DNA of 64,000 nt from Pedobacter sp. WC2423 (GTDB taxonomy: Bacteria; Bacteroidota; Bacteroidia; Sphingobacteriales; Sphingobacteriaceae): NCBI RefSeq assembly GCF_040822065.1, contig NZ_CP162005.1, positions 4,216,001 to 4,280,000 on the forward strand. Reading direction: 5' to 3'. The notes beneath the pieces are model-generated. The model had not been told where the DNA came from. It saw only the letters and a list, made by a program, of their open reading frames with translations, and made no database searches. The position numbers were made by a program, and so were the translations under genes. Below, in pieces: positions 44,269-51,708 of this stretch (position 1 is the stretch's first letter; each line of letters opens with the position of its first letter).

Positions 44269-44273
44269 TGCAA

Positions 44274-44306
44274 TGCCCCCAAAAAGTTAGACACTTTCTG
44301 GGGGCA
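44274..44306 (+). promoter_or_regulatory. Hairpin between IS end and transposase start
   Basis: TGCCCCC (44274-44280), part of the left terminal repeat, can pair with GGGGGCA (44300-44306), which ends five bases before the orfA ATG at 44312. The hairpin can form only in RNA that starts outside the element, so it could hide the start region from read-through transcripts. Confidence 0.5.
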
Positions 44307-44311
44307 TTATT

Positions 44312-44845
44312 ATGAAAAAGAAAAACAGACACAGTTTTGAATTGAAGTTATACTGTGTGAAGCAGATGTCGGAACATTATCGTTCTGCAAAATCTCTGGG
44401 TGAGGAATACGGGATTACTTATTCTCTTTTCGAAGATTGGTTTAGGATATACGAGCATCTGGGAGCTCCTGGATTACTTCCCAGAAAGGGGAAAAGAGTT
44501 TTTAGTCCATCCTTTAAGCTAGCAGTCCTGAAGTCAATTCGTGAAGAAAAGTTATCTTTGAGAGCGGCGGTGCTACGTTTTGGGCTTTCAAGTGATGCGG
44601 GAATTATCGAATGGCAGAAACGATTTGAGAAGTTTGGATCATCTGGACTAGAACCGCGACCTAAAGGAAGACTACCGATGGCATATAAGGAGAATCCAGC
44701 AAACAAGCGAAAACCGAGAAAATCGGATAGGCCACTTACCCGTGAGGAAGAGCTTTTACGGGAAAATGAATATTTACGTGCAGAGAATGCCCTGCTAAAA
44801 AAGCTCCAGGCCTTAGTTCAAGCCGAAAACAAGCGCAAGCCATAA
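44312..44845 (+). CDS. IS3-family transposase OrfA
   Basis: A 177-residue DNA-binding subunit. Two helix-turn-helix units (about residues 8-50, AKSLGEEYGITYSLFEDWF; and about 66-110, RAAVLRFGLSSDAGIIEWQ) are followed by a basic proline-rich linker and a C-terminal leucine-zipper-like helix (EELLRENEYLRAENALLKKL), as in IS150-group OrfA. It probably binds the terminal repeats and damps transposition when made without OrfB. The stop codon shares one base with the orfB start. Intact. Confidence 0.96.
   Translation: MKKKNRHSFELKLYCVKQMSEHYRSAKSLGEEYGITYSLFEDWFRIYEHLGAPGLLPRKGKRVFSPSFKLAVLKSIREEKLSLRAAVLRFGLSSDAGIIEWQKRFEKFGSSGLEPRPKGRLPMAYKENPANKRKPRKSDRPLTREEELLRENEYLRAENALLKKLQALVQAENKRKP
44797..44803 (+). 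promoter_or_regulatory. Programmed -1 frameshift site (A-AAA-AAG)
   Basis: The heptamer lies in the canonical reading register (CTA AAA AAG). A -1 shift continues into the orfB frame, which is open from there to the orfB ATG with no stop, giving an OrfAB fusion (LLKK then APGLSSSRK). A TAATG overlap downstream also allows separate OrfB synthesis. Confidence 0.8.
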
Positions 44846-45684
44846 TGGAACTAAGGCATCAGTTCGACCTGGATACCCTGTTGAATTGTATTAGCATGGC
44901 AAGAAGTACATTTTATTATTATTCTAAGAAGGCCAGTTTGCCTGATAAATACGAACAGGTCAAGATCCAGATCAACAAGGTCTATCATGCCCATAAAGGT
45001 CGCTTCGGCTATCGGCGCATTACCTTGCAACTGAAACGGGTCGGAATGGCTATTAACCATAAGACTGTATTTAGATTGATGGGAGAAATGAGGTTGAAGA
45101 GCCTGATCAGGATAAAAAAATACAGGTCTTATAGGGGCAAGCTAGGGAAAATAGCTCCAAATATCCTTAATAGGAATTTCAAGGCTAACCAACCTATGCA
45201 AAAATGGGCCACAGATGTTACAGAATTCAAAGTCAAGGGAAAGAAATTGTACCTCTCTCCAATAATAGACCTGTTCAATCAGGAGATTATCAGCTATGAA
45301 CTCACTGACAGGCCGGTTTTCAAGGGAGTATTGGACATGCTCAAAAAAGTATTACCACAAGCTAGGAATACTTCTCAGTTAGTCTTGCATTCTGACCAGG
45401 GATGGCAATACCAGATGCCAAAGTATCAGCAACTGCTAAAAGCAAATGGGATTATCCAAAGTATGTCCAGAAAAGGTAATTGCTTAGATAATGCTATAAT
45501 TGAAAACTTTTTCGGAACCTTAAAATCGGAACTCTTCTACTTAAATGAATATGAATCGACAGATCAGCTCAAAAAAGATATAAATGACTATATCTGGTAC
45601 TACAACAAGGAACGAATAAAATTGAACTTAAACGGAATGAGCCCGATGGAATATCGGGCTCATTATAACAAATCTAATAACTAA
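44845..45684 (+). CDS. IS3-family transposase OrfB (DDE integrase domain)
   Basis: Same 279-residue protein as at 268-1107, residue for residue. The triad is D in WATDVTEF, D in LHSDQGWQY and E in NAIIENFFG, with the usual YYNKERI near the C-terminus. The complete element here has all parts needed for transposition, so it could also mobilise copy A. Read together with orfA through the -1 shift it makes the active transposase of the family. Confidence 0.96.
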   Translation: MELRHQFDLDTLLNCISMARSTFYYYSKKASLPDKYEQVKIQINKVYHAHKGRFGYRRITLQLKRVGMAINHKTVFRLMGEMRLKSLIRIKKYRSYRGKLGKIAPNILNRNFKANQPMQKWATDVTEFKVKGKKLYLSPIIDLFNQEIISYELTDRPVFKGVLDMLKKVLPQARNTSQLVLHSDQGWQYQMPKYQQLLKANGIIQSMSRKGNCLDNAIIENFFGTLKSELFYLNEYESTDQLKKDINDYIWYYNKERIKLNLNGMSPMEYRAHYNKSNN

Positions 45685-45712
45685 ATTTGTCTAAACTTTT
45701 GGGGGCAGTCCA

Positions 45713-45731
45713 ATCTGAGCAGCCCTTTTTT
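45713..45731. terminator. Right half of the terminator split by the IS
   Basis: ATCTGAGCAGCCCTTTTTT, the complement of the left half at 44245-44268. It can no longer pair with it across the 1.4 kb insertion except as a very long-range stem. Confidence 0.9.
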
Positions 45732-45738
45732 ATGGATC

Positions 45739-46662
45739 TTAATTTTTGGGCTTCTGTACTTGCATAGCCATCATTTCTTTCATGGTTTTGTTCATCCCAT
45801 CAGTAGAACCATCAAGGAAAATCACATTACCATCACTATTTTCTGCAAAATGCTTGATAGATTCAGTCCACATGGTAAACAGGATCACGGAGATATCCAG
45901 GTTGGCCTGTTCCATTTCCTGTGCTGCTTTAGTCATCCCATGAGCAACTTCAGCCCTGAATAAAGCAATACCTTGCCCGCGCAATTGCGCAGCCTCACGT
46001 TCGGCTGCTGCAGCGATTTTAATGGCATTACCATCAGCCTCAGCACCCTTGGTTTTTGTAATTAATAAAGCTTGTCCTTCATTCTCGGCAGCAGCTTTAA
46101 GGTTATTCGAAGCTACTACACGACTCATCGAGCGCATAATTTCATCGTCGAAAGTAATATCATTTAATTGCAGATCCTGTAAATGATAACCCCATGATTC
46201 CAAAACAATATCAATCTGTTCCTTTACATGCATTACAATTTCATTTCGCTGCGCTAAAACATTAGCCTGTTTTTGAGTCGCTACATAAGCTCTGATCGAA
46301 CCTTCAATGGTACGAATCAGTGCCTGCATCAGATTGGTTGCATCTACGAACTTAAAAGCGACGTTCTTAATCGTTTCTTCATCGTGATTCAATACCGAAT
46401 AAAGCAGCATGGCCTTAAAATATACATTGGCCTGATCTTGCGTCACTGCCTGGAAAGATAACTCCACTGAACGGTTCTGTATAGAGATCCTGGAATGGAT
46501 AACCTCAATAAGCGGAATTTTAAAATTCAGTCCTGGTCTTAACTGGCGTCTATACTTTCCAAAGACCGTAACAACTGCAATTGTACCTTGCTTTACCGTT
46601 ACAAAAGAGCTAAAGAGCACGATCAGGACAAAGAAGAAAAAAATGTACATGGCGTAATTCAT
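45739..46662 (-). CDS. SPFH/band 7 domain protein (stomatin-like)
   Basis: A 307-residue membrane protein with one N-terminal transmembrane helix (about residues 4-22) and a band 7 domain: TVKQGTIAVVTVFGKYRRQLRPGLNFKIPL, quoted by key residues G32, R38, G43 and P49, then ISIQNRSVELSFQAVTQD and a coiled-coil-prone C-terminal half rich in A, E and K (AAAENEGQALLITKTKGAEAD). Such proteins form oligomeric rings in the membrane and often support proteases or membrane order. No NfeD-like partner is adjacent, so the process served is unknown. Its terminator is split by the IS. Confidence 0.9.
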   Translation of the reverse strand: MNYAMYIFFFFVLIVLFSSFVTVKQGTIAVVTVFGKYRRQLRPGLNFKIPLIEVIHSRISIQNRSVELSFQAVTQDQANVYFKAMLLYSVLNHDEETIKNVAFKFVDATNLMQALIRTIEGSIRAYVATQKQANVLAQRNEIVMHVKEQIDIVLESWGYHLQDLQLNDITFDDEIMRSMSRVVASNNLKAAAENEGQALLITKTKGAEADGNAIKIAAAAEREAAQLRGQGIALFRAEVAHGMTKAAQEMEQANLDISVILFTMWTESIKHFAENSDGNVIFLDGSTDGMNKTMKEMMAMQVQKPKN

Positions 46663-46786
46663 GATTAATAATTAAATAAGTTAAACTTTTTCAAGATACG
46701 GAATAACTATCATATGCGAATCTTCCTGTACTTAAAGACTCCGGGCACAGATATTGTATAAGAAGATTTGAATTAACTTAATCATC

Positions 46787-46972
46787 ATGAACGTAAAAAG
46801 AACTTTCGGTACAATCTTAACTATCCTTGGCATTATTGGCCTGATCTACGCGGGTATTGGATTTGTAAAACATACAATGATGACACGTGAACTTGTAGTT
46901 TCTGCGGTAATTAGCATAATCTTCTTTTTCTCAGGTATCGGGCTGATTAAAAATACAAAAGATGAGGCTTAG
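46787..46972 (+). CDS. Small two-span membrane protein (61 aa)
   Basis: A 61-residue protein with two hydrophobic segments (about 6-26, TFGTILTILGIIGLIYAGIGF as the first, and 37-54) joined by a short basic loop with two methionines, ending in KNTKDEA. I know no named family for it, although proteins of this size and shape are common in Sphingobacteriaceae. The start ATG at 46787 follows a 124-base gap from the divergent SPFH gene. The stop overlaps the stop of the convergent CapA-like gene by four bases. Confidence 0.6.
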   Translation: MNVKRTFGTILTILGIIGLIYAGIGFVKHTMMTRELVVSAVISIIFFFSGIGLIKNTKDEA

Positions 46973-48090
46973 TCCTCCATCCGGATCTGCTGGTCAGTAA
47001 ACTTCAGACGATGGCCAGGGAAATCAGCAGCTGTTAAAGAAACAATTTTCTTAAAAGCAGTTTGTGCTGTATCTAAAGTAAGACGGTGAACTTTGTCCTG
47101 TTTTACAGAAATTACATCAGCATATAGAAAGTCTCCCTTGCCATTGATCTTAACCTGTAAAAGCGGAGCAAATCCATTGGGGCCTTTTAAACTGAACATT
47201 CCATAAGTACAGAAGTTTCCAAGACTATAGGCAATAAACTTATTTTTGTAAACCTCAACTGCGCGTGTAACATGAGGCCCTTGTCCCAGTACAATATCGG
47301 CACCGGCATCAATTACGGCATGTGCGAACGCATAAACATTTCCCCGGTTTTCCTTGTAAAAGATCTCATTTGCTCTTGGTACATGTTCAAATCTTGCACC
47401 TTCGCCACCACCATGGAAAGAAACAATTACAATATCGACCTGTTTCTTGAGGAAAGCAACCAATTGTTTTGCGCTATCTGTCTGATTGATAGATACTGTA
47501 TTTTCATTAGGCGCAAAAGCACAGAAACCATATTTAACACTGTCCTTTTCAAAAATTGTATACGGATGAGAAGTTAAGCCCGCATACTTAATTCCCAGTG
47601 AATCCAGAATTGCAGCACTGCGTTTTCTTCCTTTCCAGCCAAAATCCCCTACATGGTTATTAGCCACACTGAGTAAATTAAAGCCCGCTTCCTTATAAAT
47701 TCCTGCATAACGTTCCGGCATTCTGAAAGCAAAACAGCTATTGCCAATGGTATCCTTACACTTAGTGGATTTCCCGCTGTTCAGAAAACAACCTTCCAGA
47801 TTCCCGAATACAATATCTCCCTTTAAAAAAGAAGCTACATTTTTAAAACTTCCAACTGCATCATCTGCAGGCAGATTAGATTTCGAGGGATAAGCAGAGC
47901 CCAGCATCATATCGCCAACTGCGGTAATGGTCAGTGTATCCTTTTTTGAGCTTAAAGCCGTATCTCTTTGAACAGCTGTGTGTTGTTCAGCAGCCATATT
48001 CACATTTCCTGTGCAGCTCAGTAAAATCAGGCTGGTCATTACAGCAAGCAGAATAAAGCCGGTTATTTTTATGTTCATCTTGTCATTCAT
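46969..48090 (-). CDS. CapA family lipoprotein
   Basis: A 373-residue protein with a lipoprotein signal (MTSLILLSC) and a CapA/PGA-synthesis metallophosphatase-like domain: ITAVGDMMLGSAYP near 53, GNLEGCFLN near 98, LLSVANNHVGDFGWKGR near 145, VDIVIVSFHGGGEG near 218 and VLGQGPHVTRAVEVY near 265 (D, E, N-H, H and GxxPH ligand positions). In Bacillus CapA takes part in poly-gamma-glutamate export, but lone homologues like this have unknown substrates. The gene follows a terminator hairpin whose T-tract touches the start codon; M5 is an alternative start. Confidence 0.88.
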   Translation of the reverse strand: MNDKMNIKITGFILLAVMTSLILLSCTGNVNMAAEQHTAVQRDTALSSKKDTLTITAVGDMMLGSAYPSKSNLPADDAVGSFKNVASFLKGDIVFGNLEGCFLNSGKSTKCKDTIGNSCFAFRMPERYAGIYKEAGFNLLSVANNHVGDFGWKGRKRSAAILDSLGIKYAGLTSHPYTIFEKDSVKYGFCAFAPNENTVSINQTDSAKQLVAFLKKQVDIVIVSFHGGGEGARFEHVPRANEIFYKENRGNVYAFAHAVIDAGADIVLGQGPHVTRAVEVYKNKFIAYSLGNFCTYGMFSLKGPNGFAPLLQVKINGKGDFLYADVISVKQDKVHRLTLDTAQTAFKKIVSLTAADFPGHRLKFTDQQIRMED

Positions 48091-48122
48091 AAAAAAATCC
48101 TTCTAAAATAATTTAGAAGGAT
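48091..48122 (-). terminator. Terminator hairpin abutting the CapA-like gene start
   Basis: On the minus strand ATCCTTCTAAA pairs with TTTAGAAGGAT and is followed by seven T residues that run straight into the ATG at 48090. It ends the NlpC/P60 transcript and leaves no spacer for a separate leader. Confidence 0.75.
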
Positions 48123-48147
48123 CGTATAGCTATTAATATGGAAGATA

Positions 48148-48702
48148 TTATTCTTCGATTAAATCTTTTTTAGCAGATTCAAGAATCCTGCCGCCCTTAT
48201 AAAAGAAGCGTGAATAATAAGGCTCGTTTAAATTGCTGATTACAACTCCTCTTGAAGAAGAGGCATGAGCAAAGCGGTTGTCACCTAAATAAATTCCGAT
48301 ATGTGTGATTCTTGTACTTCTGATTTTAAAGAATACCAGGTCTCCTTCTTTGAGTTCATCTTTAGGTAGCGGGTCTACCATGCTGAAGATGTCTCTTGAA
48401 TTTCTTAACAATGTAGTGTTGAAAACTTTGTCGTAAATCGCCTTGGTAAACGCTGAACAATCAATTCCTTTCTTGGTATTTCCTCCAAACCGGTAAGGTG
48501 TTCCTATCCATTCATAAATGAATTTGTAGAGCTTAACGTTAGATGTCGCGTCGACTGCGATACCCATAACCTGGGAGAAATATTGGGAAGCTAAGTTATC
48601 AGGATCCTCTAATTTGTTGGTTTCTTTTGTTTTAGTTTGCGCGTTTAAAGCAGTCACGCTGCACAAAGCAATAAGGGCAGAAAACAAAAATTTTTTTATC
48701 AT
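48148..48702 (-). CDS. NlpC/P60 family peptidoglycan endopeptidase
   Basis: A 184-residue periplasmic cysteine peptidase. A signal peptide ends at LNAQ (residue 21). The C40 domain runs from about 65: GTPYRFGGNTKKGIDCSAF with the nucleophile Cys near 82, GDLVFFKIRSTRITHIGIYLGDNRFAHASSSRG with the catalytic His and second His quoted by positions about H134 and H148. It likely cuts the peptide stem of peptidoglycan, as Spr/YdhO proteins do. No lipobox. Downstream is a terminator, then the CapA-like gene. Confidence 0.92.
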   Translation of the reverse strand: MIKKFLFSALIALCSVTALNAQTKTKETNKLEDPDNLASQYFSQVMGIAVDATSNVKLYKFIYEWIGTPYRFGGNTKKGIDCSAFTKAIYDKVFNTTLLRNSRDIFSMVDPLPKDELKEGDLVFFKIRSTRITHIGIYLGDNRFAHASSSRGVVISNLNEPYYSRFFYKGGRILESAKKDLIEE

Positions 48703-48900
48703 GTTACACTGTTAAGTTTGGGTAATAGGCACTTGCACTTAAACGTACACCAGCTAAGGCTTATTGTCAGGTTGTCAAAACTATGTAAATAAGATATGTT
48801 ATCCAAATGTATTTTGATGAAATGTATGAGTTATTAACATTTTACGGTCATTGCTCACATGCATTTTACACTAATCCTTCGATATATTACAATAAAAAAG

Positions 48901-48908
48901 TAGATTTG
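48901..48908 (+). promoter_or_regulatory. -7 element of pdhA
   Basis: TAGATTTG fits TAnnTTTG and lies 29 bases before the pdhA ATG. No clear -33 TTG at normal spacing. Confidence 0.5.
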
Positions 48909-48937
48909 CTCTCATAAATAAAAATCAATAGCCAAAA

Positions 48938-49933
48938 ATGAGTGCAGTAGAAATTAATAAGGATACCTATCTGAAGTGGTTTGAGTCGATGTTACTAATG
49001 CGTAAATTCGAAGAGAAAACTGGTCAACTTTACGGACAACAGAAAATCCGTGGTTTTTGTCATCTATACATCGGTCAGGAAGCTGTTGTTGCCGGAGCGA
49101 TTTCTGCATTACAACCTGAAGATTCTATGATTACCGCTTATCGTGATCACGCTCATGCTTTGGCGAAAGGTGTAAGTGCAAACAGTATAATGGCAGAGAT
49201 GTACGGTAAAGCTACCGGCTGTTCCAAAGGTAAAGGTGGTTCAATGCACATGTTTAGCAAAGAACATAATTTTTATGGTGGTCACGGAATCGTGGGTGGT
49301 CAGATTCCATTAGGTGCAGGTATTGCATTTGCTGAAAAATATAAAGGGACTAAAAATGTTAACGTTTGCTATATGGGTGATGGTGCTGTTCGTCAGGGCG
49401 CATTAAATGAAGCCTTCAATATGGCCATGTTATGGAAACTTCCTGTAATCTTTGTTTGTGAGAACAATGGTTATGCAATGGGAACTTCTGTAGAACGTAC
49501 GACTAACATGTTAGATCTTTACAAAATCGGTTTAGGATTTGATATGCCATGTGCTCCGGTTGACGGAATGGACCCTGTTGCTGTTCACAACGCAATGGAT
49601 GAAGCAGCTCAGCGTGCACGTAATGGTGAAGGACCAACATTCTTAGAAATGAGAACTTACCGTTACCGTGGACATTCGATGTCTGACCCTGCTAAATATC
49701 GTACTAAAGACGAATTAGAAGAATATAAAGCTAAAGATCCGATTGAATCAGTAAGAGAAACTATTCTGAACGAAAAGTATGCTGATCAGGCTTGGATTGA
49801 AGAAATTGAAGCTAAAGTGAAACAGATCGTGGATGAGTCTGTGAAATTTGCTGAAGAGTCACCATGGCCTGAAGCATCAGAACTATATACTGATGTTTAT
49901 GTGCAACAAGACTATCCATATATCCAAGATTAA
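48938..49933 (+). CDS. pdhA: Pyruvate dehydrogenase E1 component, alpha subunit
   Basis: ThDP-dependent decarboxylase half of the pyruvate dehydrogenase complex. The 331 residues show MLLMRKFEEKTGQLYGQQKIRGFCHLYIGQE, the phosphorylation/ThDP loop GKGGSMHMF and the ThDP-binding GDGAVRQGALNEAFN...VCENNGYAMG (GDG near 149 and NN near 178), then YRYRGHSMSDPAKYR. It is an alpha-only subunit and needs a separate beta subunit, which is not adjacent; pdhC follows after 32 bases. Well conserved and intact. Confidence 0.96.
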   Translation: MSAVEINKDTYLKWFESMLLMRKFEEKTGQLYGQQKIRGFCHLYIGQEAVVAGAISALQPEDSMITAYRDHAHALAKGVSANSIMAEMYGKATGCSKGKGGSMHMFSKEHNFYGGHGIVGGQIPLGAGIAFAEKYKGTKNVNVCYMGDGAVRQGALNEAFNMAMLWKLPVIFVCENNGYAMGTSVERTTNMLDLYKIGLGFDMPCAPVDGMDPVAVHNAMDEAAQRARNGEGPTFLEMRTYRYRGHSMSDPAKYRTKDELEEYKAKDPIESVRETILNEKYADQAWIEEIEAKVKQIVDESVKFAEESPWPEASELYTDVYVQQDYPYIQD

Positions 49934-49965
49934 TTTTACAACCTATTTTCAATTGATATTATAGA

Positions 49966-51636
49966 ATGGCTGAAGTAGTTAAGATGCCCAAAATGAGCGA
50001 CACCATGACCGAAGGGGTAATGGCGAAGTGGCATAAAAAAGTTGGCGATAAAGTTAAAAGTGGAGATGTTCTGGCAGAAGTAGAAACCGATAAGGCGACT
50101 ATGGATCTGGAATCCTACTGGGATGGCACCATCCTTTTTATTGGTGTAGAAGAAGGTAAAGCTGTTCCTGTTGATGCTGTAATTGCAGTTATTGGTAAAG
50201 AAGGCGAAGATTATAAAGCTGCTCTTGACGCAGAAGGTGCTGCTGCACCGGCAAAAGAGGAAAAAGCTGCTGAAGAAAAACCTGTTGAAGAAGCTCCGAA
50301 AGCTGAAGCAAAAGGTGCTGCGGTAACTGATGCTGATCTGGAAAAACAAGGAGTAACGGTAGTACGTATGCCATTGTTAAGCGATACCATGACTGAAGGC
50401 GTAATTGCTGAATGGCATAAAAAAGTAGGTGATAAAATTAAAAATGATGATATCCTTGCTGATGTAGAAACCGATAAGGCGACTATGGAAGTAATGGGTT
50501 ATGCAGATGGAACTTTATTACATATTGGGGTAGAAAAAGGTGCTGCTGCGAAAGTAAACGGTATCATTGCGATCGTAGGTCCTGAAGGATTTGATATCAG
50601 CGGTATCTTAAACCAGGGTGATGCTCCGGCAAAACCAGCTGCAGATAAACCAGCTGCTGATCAGGCAGATGCTCCTGTTAAAGAAGCTGCTGTTAATGCT
50701 CCGGCAGAAGCACAGGAAGAAACACATACAGCTGATGGTTCACGCCTGAAAGCTTCTCCTTTAGCTAAAAGAATTGCAAAAGAAAAAGGTATAGATCTTG
50801 CACAGGTTGCAGGTAGTGCTGATGGTGGCCGTATCATTAAAAAAGATATTGAAAACTTCAAGCCTGCTGCTGCGGCTGCAAAAGGTACAGAAGCTGTTTC
50901 AGCTCCTGCATCTGCTGAGAAACCGGCACCAGTTCTTGCGCAGTATATCGGCGAAGAAAAATATACAGAGAAACCAGTTTCTCAAATGCGTAAAGTAATC
51001 GCGAAAAGATTATCTGAAAGCTTATTCACTGCACCGCACTTCTATCTTACGATGAGTATTGATATGGATGCTGCGATGGCTGCACGTGTAAAGATGAATG
51101 AATTCTCTCCGGTTAAACTTTCATTCAATGATTTAGTGATCAAAGCGGTAGCTGTTGCCTTAAAACAACATCCAAACGTAAACTCTTCATGGTTAGGAGA
51201 TAAAATCCGTTACAATGAGCATGTTAACGTAGGTGTAGCTATTGCTGTTGAAGACGGATTATTAGTTCCTGTAGTACGTTTTGCTGATGGAAAATCACTA
51301 TCACGTATCTCAGCTGAAGTTAAAGATTTCGCACAACGTGCAAAAGCTAAAAAACTTCAGCCTTCGGACTGGGAAGGTTCAACTTTCACCGTATCTAACT
51401 TAGGTATGTTCGGTATTGATGAATTTACAGCGATTATTAATACACCTGATTCTTGTATTCTTGCAGTAGGCGGAATTTCACAAGTACCAGTAGTTAAAAA
51501 TGGTGCTGTTGTTCCTGGAAATGTAATGAAAGTTACTTTGAGCTGTGATCACCGTACGGTAGATGGCGCTACAGGTGCTGCATTCCTGCAAACATTCAAA
51601 GCATTATTAGAAGAACCAGTAAGATTATTAGTTTAA
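49966..51636 (+). CDS. pdhC: Dihydrolipoyl acetyltransferase (PDH E2) with two lipoyl domains
   Basis: Core of the pyruvate dehydrogenase complex. The 556 residues hold two lipoyl domains, each with the modified lysine in ETDKAT (near residues 43 and 170), joined by an Ala/Pro/Glu-rich flexible linker; a peripheral subunit-binding domain near 260-300 (ASPLAKRIAKEKGIDL); and the CoA acetyltransferase domain from about 330 with the catalytic DHRTVDG near 528. An Ala/Pro-rich linker before the catalytic domain repeats the same design. A terminator follows. Confidence 0.96.
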   Translation: MAEVVKMPKMSDTMTEGVMAKWHKKVGDKVKSGDVLAEVETDKATMDLESYWDGTILFIGVEEGKAVPVDAVIAVIGKEGEDYKAALDAEGAAAPAKEEKAAEEKPVEEAPKAEAKGAAVTDADLEKQGVTVVRMPLLSDTMTEGVIAEWHKKVGDKIKNDDILADVETDKATMEVMGYADGTLLHIGVEKGAAAKVNGIIAIVGPEGFDISGILNQGDAPAKPAADKPAADQADAPVKEAAVNAPAEAQEETHTADGSRLKASPLAKRIAKEKGIDLAQVAGSADGGRIIKKDIENFKPAAAAAKGTEAVSAPASAEKPAPVLAQYIGEEKYTEKPVSQMRKVIAKRLSESLFTAPHFYLTMSIDMDAAMAARVKMNEFSPVKLSFNDLVIKAVAVALKQHPNVNSSWLGDKIRYNEHVNVGVAIAVEDGLLVPVVRFADGKSLSRISAEVKDFAQRAKAKKLQPSDWEGSTFTVSNLGMFGIDEFTAIINTPDSCILAVGGISQVPVVKNGAVVPGNVMKVTLSCDHRTVDGATGAAFLQTFKALLEEPVRLLV

Positions 51637-51652
51637 TAATATTGAAATATTT

Positions 51653-51678
51653 AAAAAGCTGCTCCGGCAGCTTTTTTT
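51653..51678 (+). terminator. Terminator after pdhC
   Basis: AAAAAGCTGC pairs with GCAGCTTTTT around TCCG, followed by extra T residues. Confidence 0.9.
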
Positions 51679-51695
51679 ATGCGTGCTACTTTTTG

Positions 51696-51703
51696 TACTT
51701 TTG
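51696..51703 (+). promoter_or_regulatory. -7 element five bases before hisS start
   Basis: TACTTTTG fits TAnnTTTG and ends five bases before the hisS ATG at 51709; a leaderless transcript is predicted. The open frame upstream of 51709 lies across terminator and promoter and is not coding. Confidence 0.6.
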
Positions 51704-51708
51704 CCCCC

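Larger units (their letters stand above)
44269..45712 (+). mobile_element. IS3-family insertion sequence (IS150-like), copy B, complete
   Basis: A 1444-base element with imperfect terminal inverted repeats (left TGCAATGCCCCCAAAAAGTT..., right complement TGGACTGCCCCCAAAAGTTT...; 21 of 25 match), beginning TG and ending CA, and a 3-base target duplication ATC (44266-44268 and 45713-45715). It encodes orfA and orfB with a -1 frameshift signal between, the standard IS3 plan. It is inserted in the loop-side arm of a terminator hairpin. Copy A at 1-1135 is in the same orientation 44.6 kb away. Confidence 0.97.

Noticed and set aside
1..45712. Composite transposon formed by the two IS copies
   Set aside because: The 43 kb between them holds syntenic core genes (rimP-nusA-infB, recG, fumC, meaB) and ordinary operons, not cargo; the copies are more simply two independent insertions.
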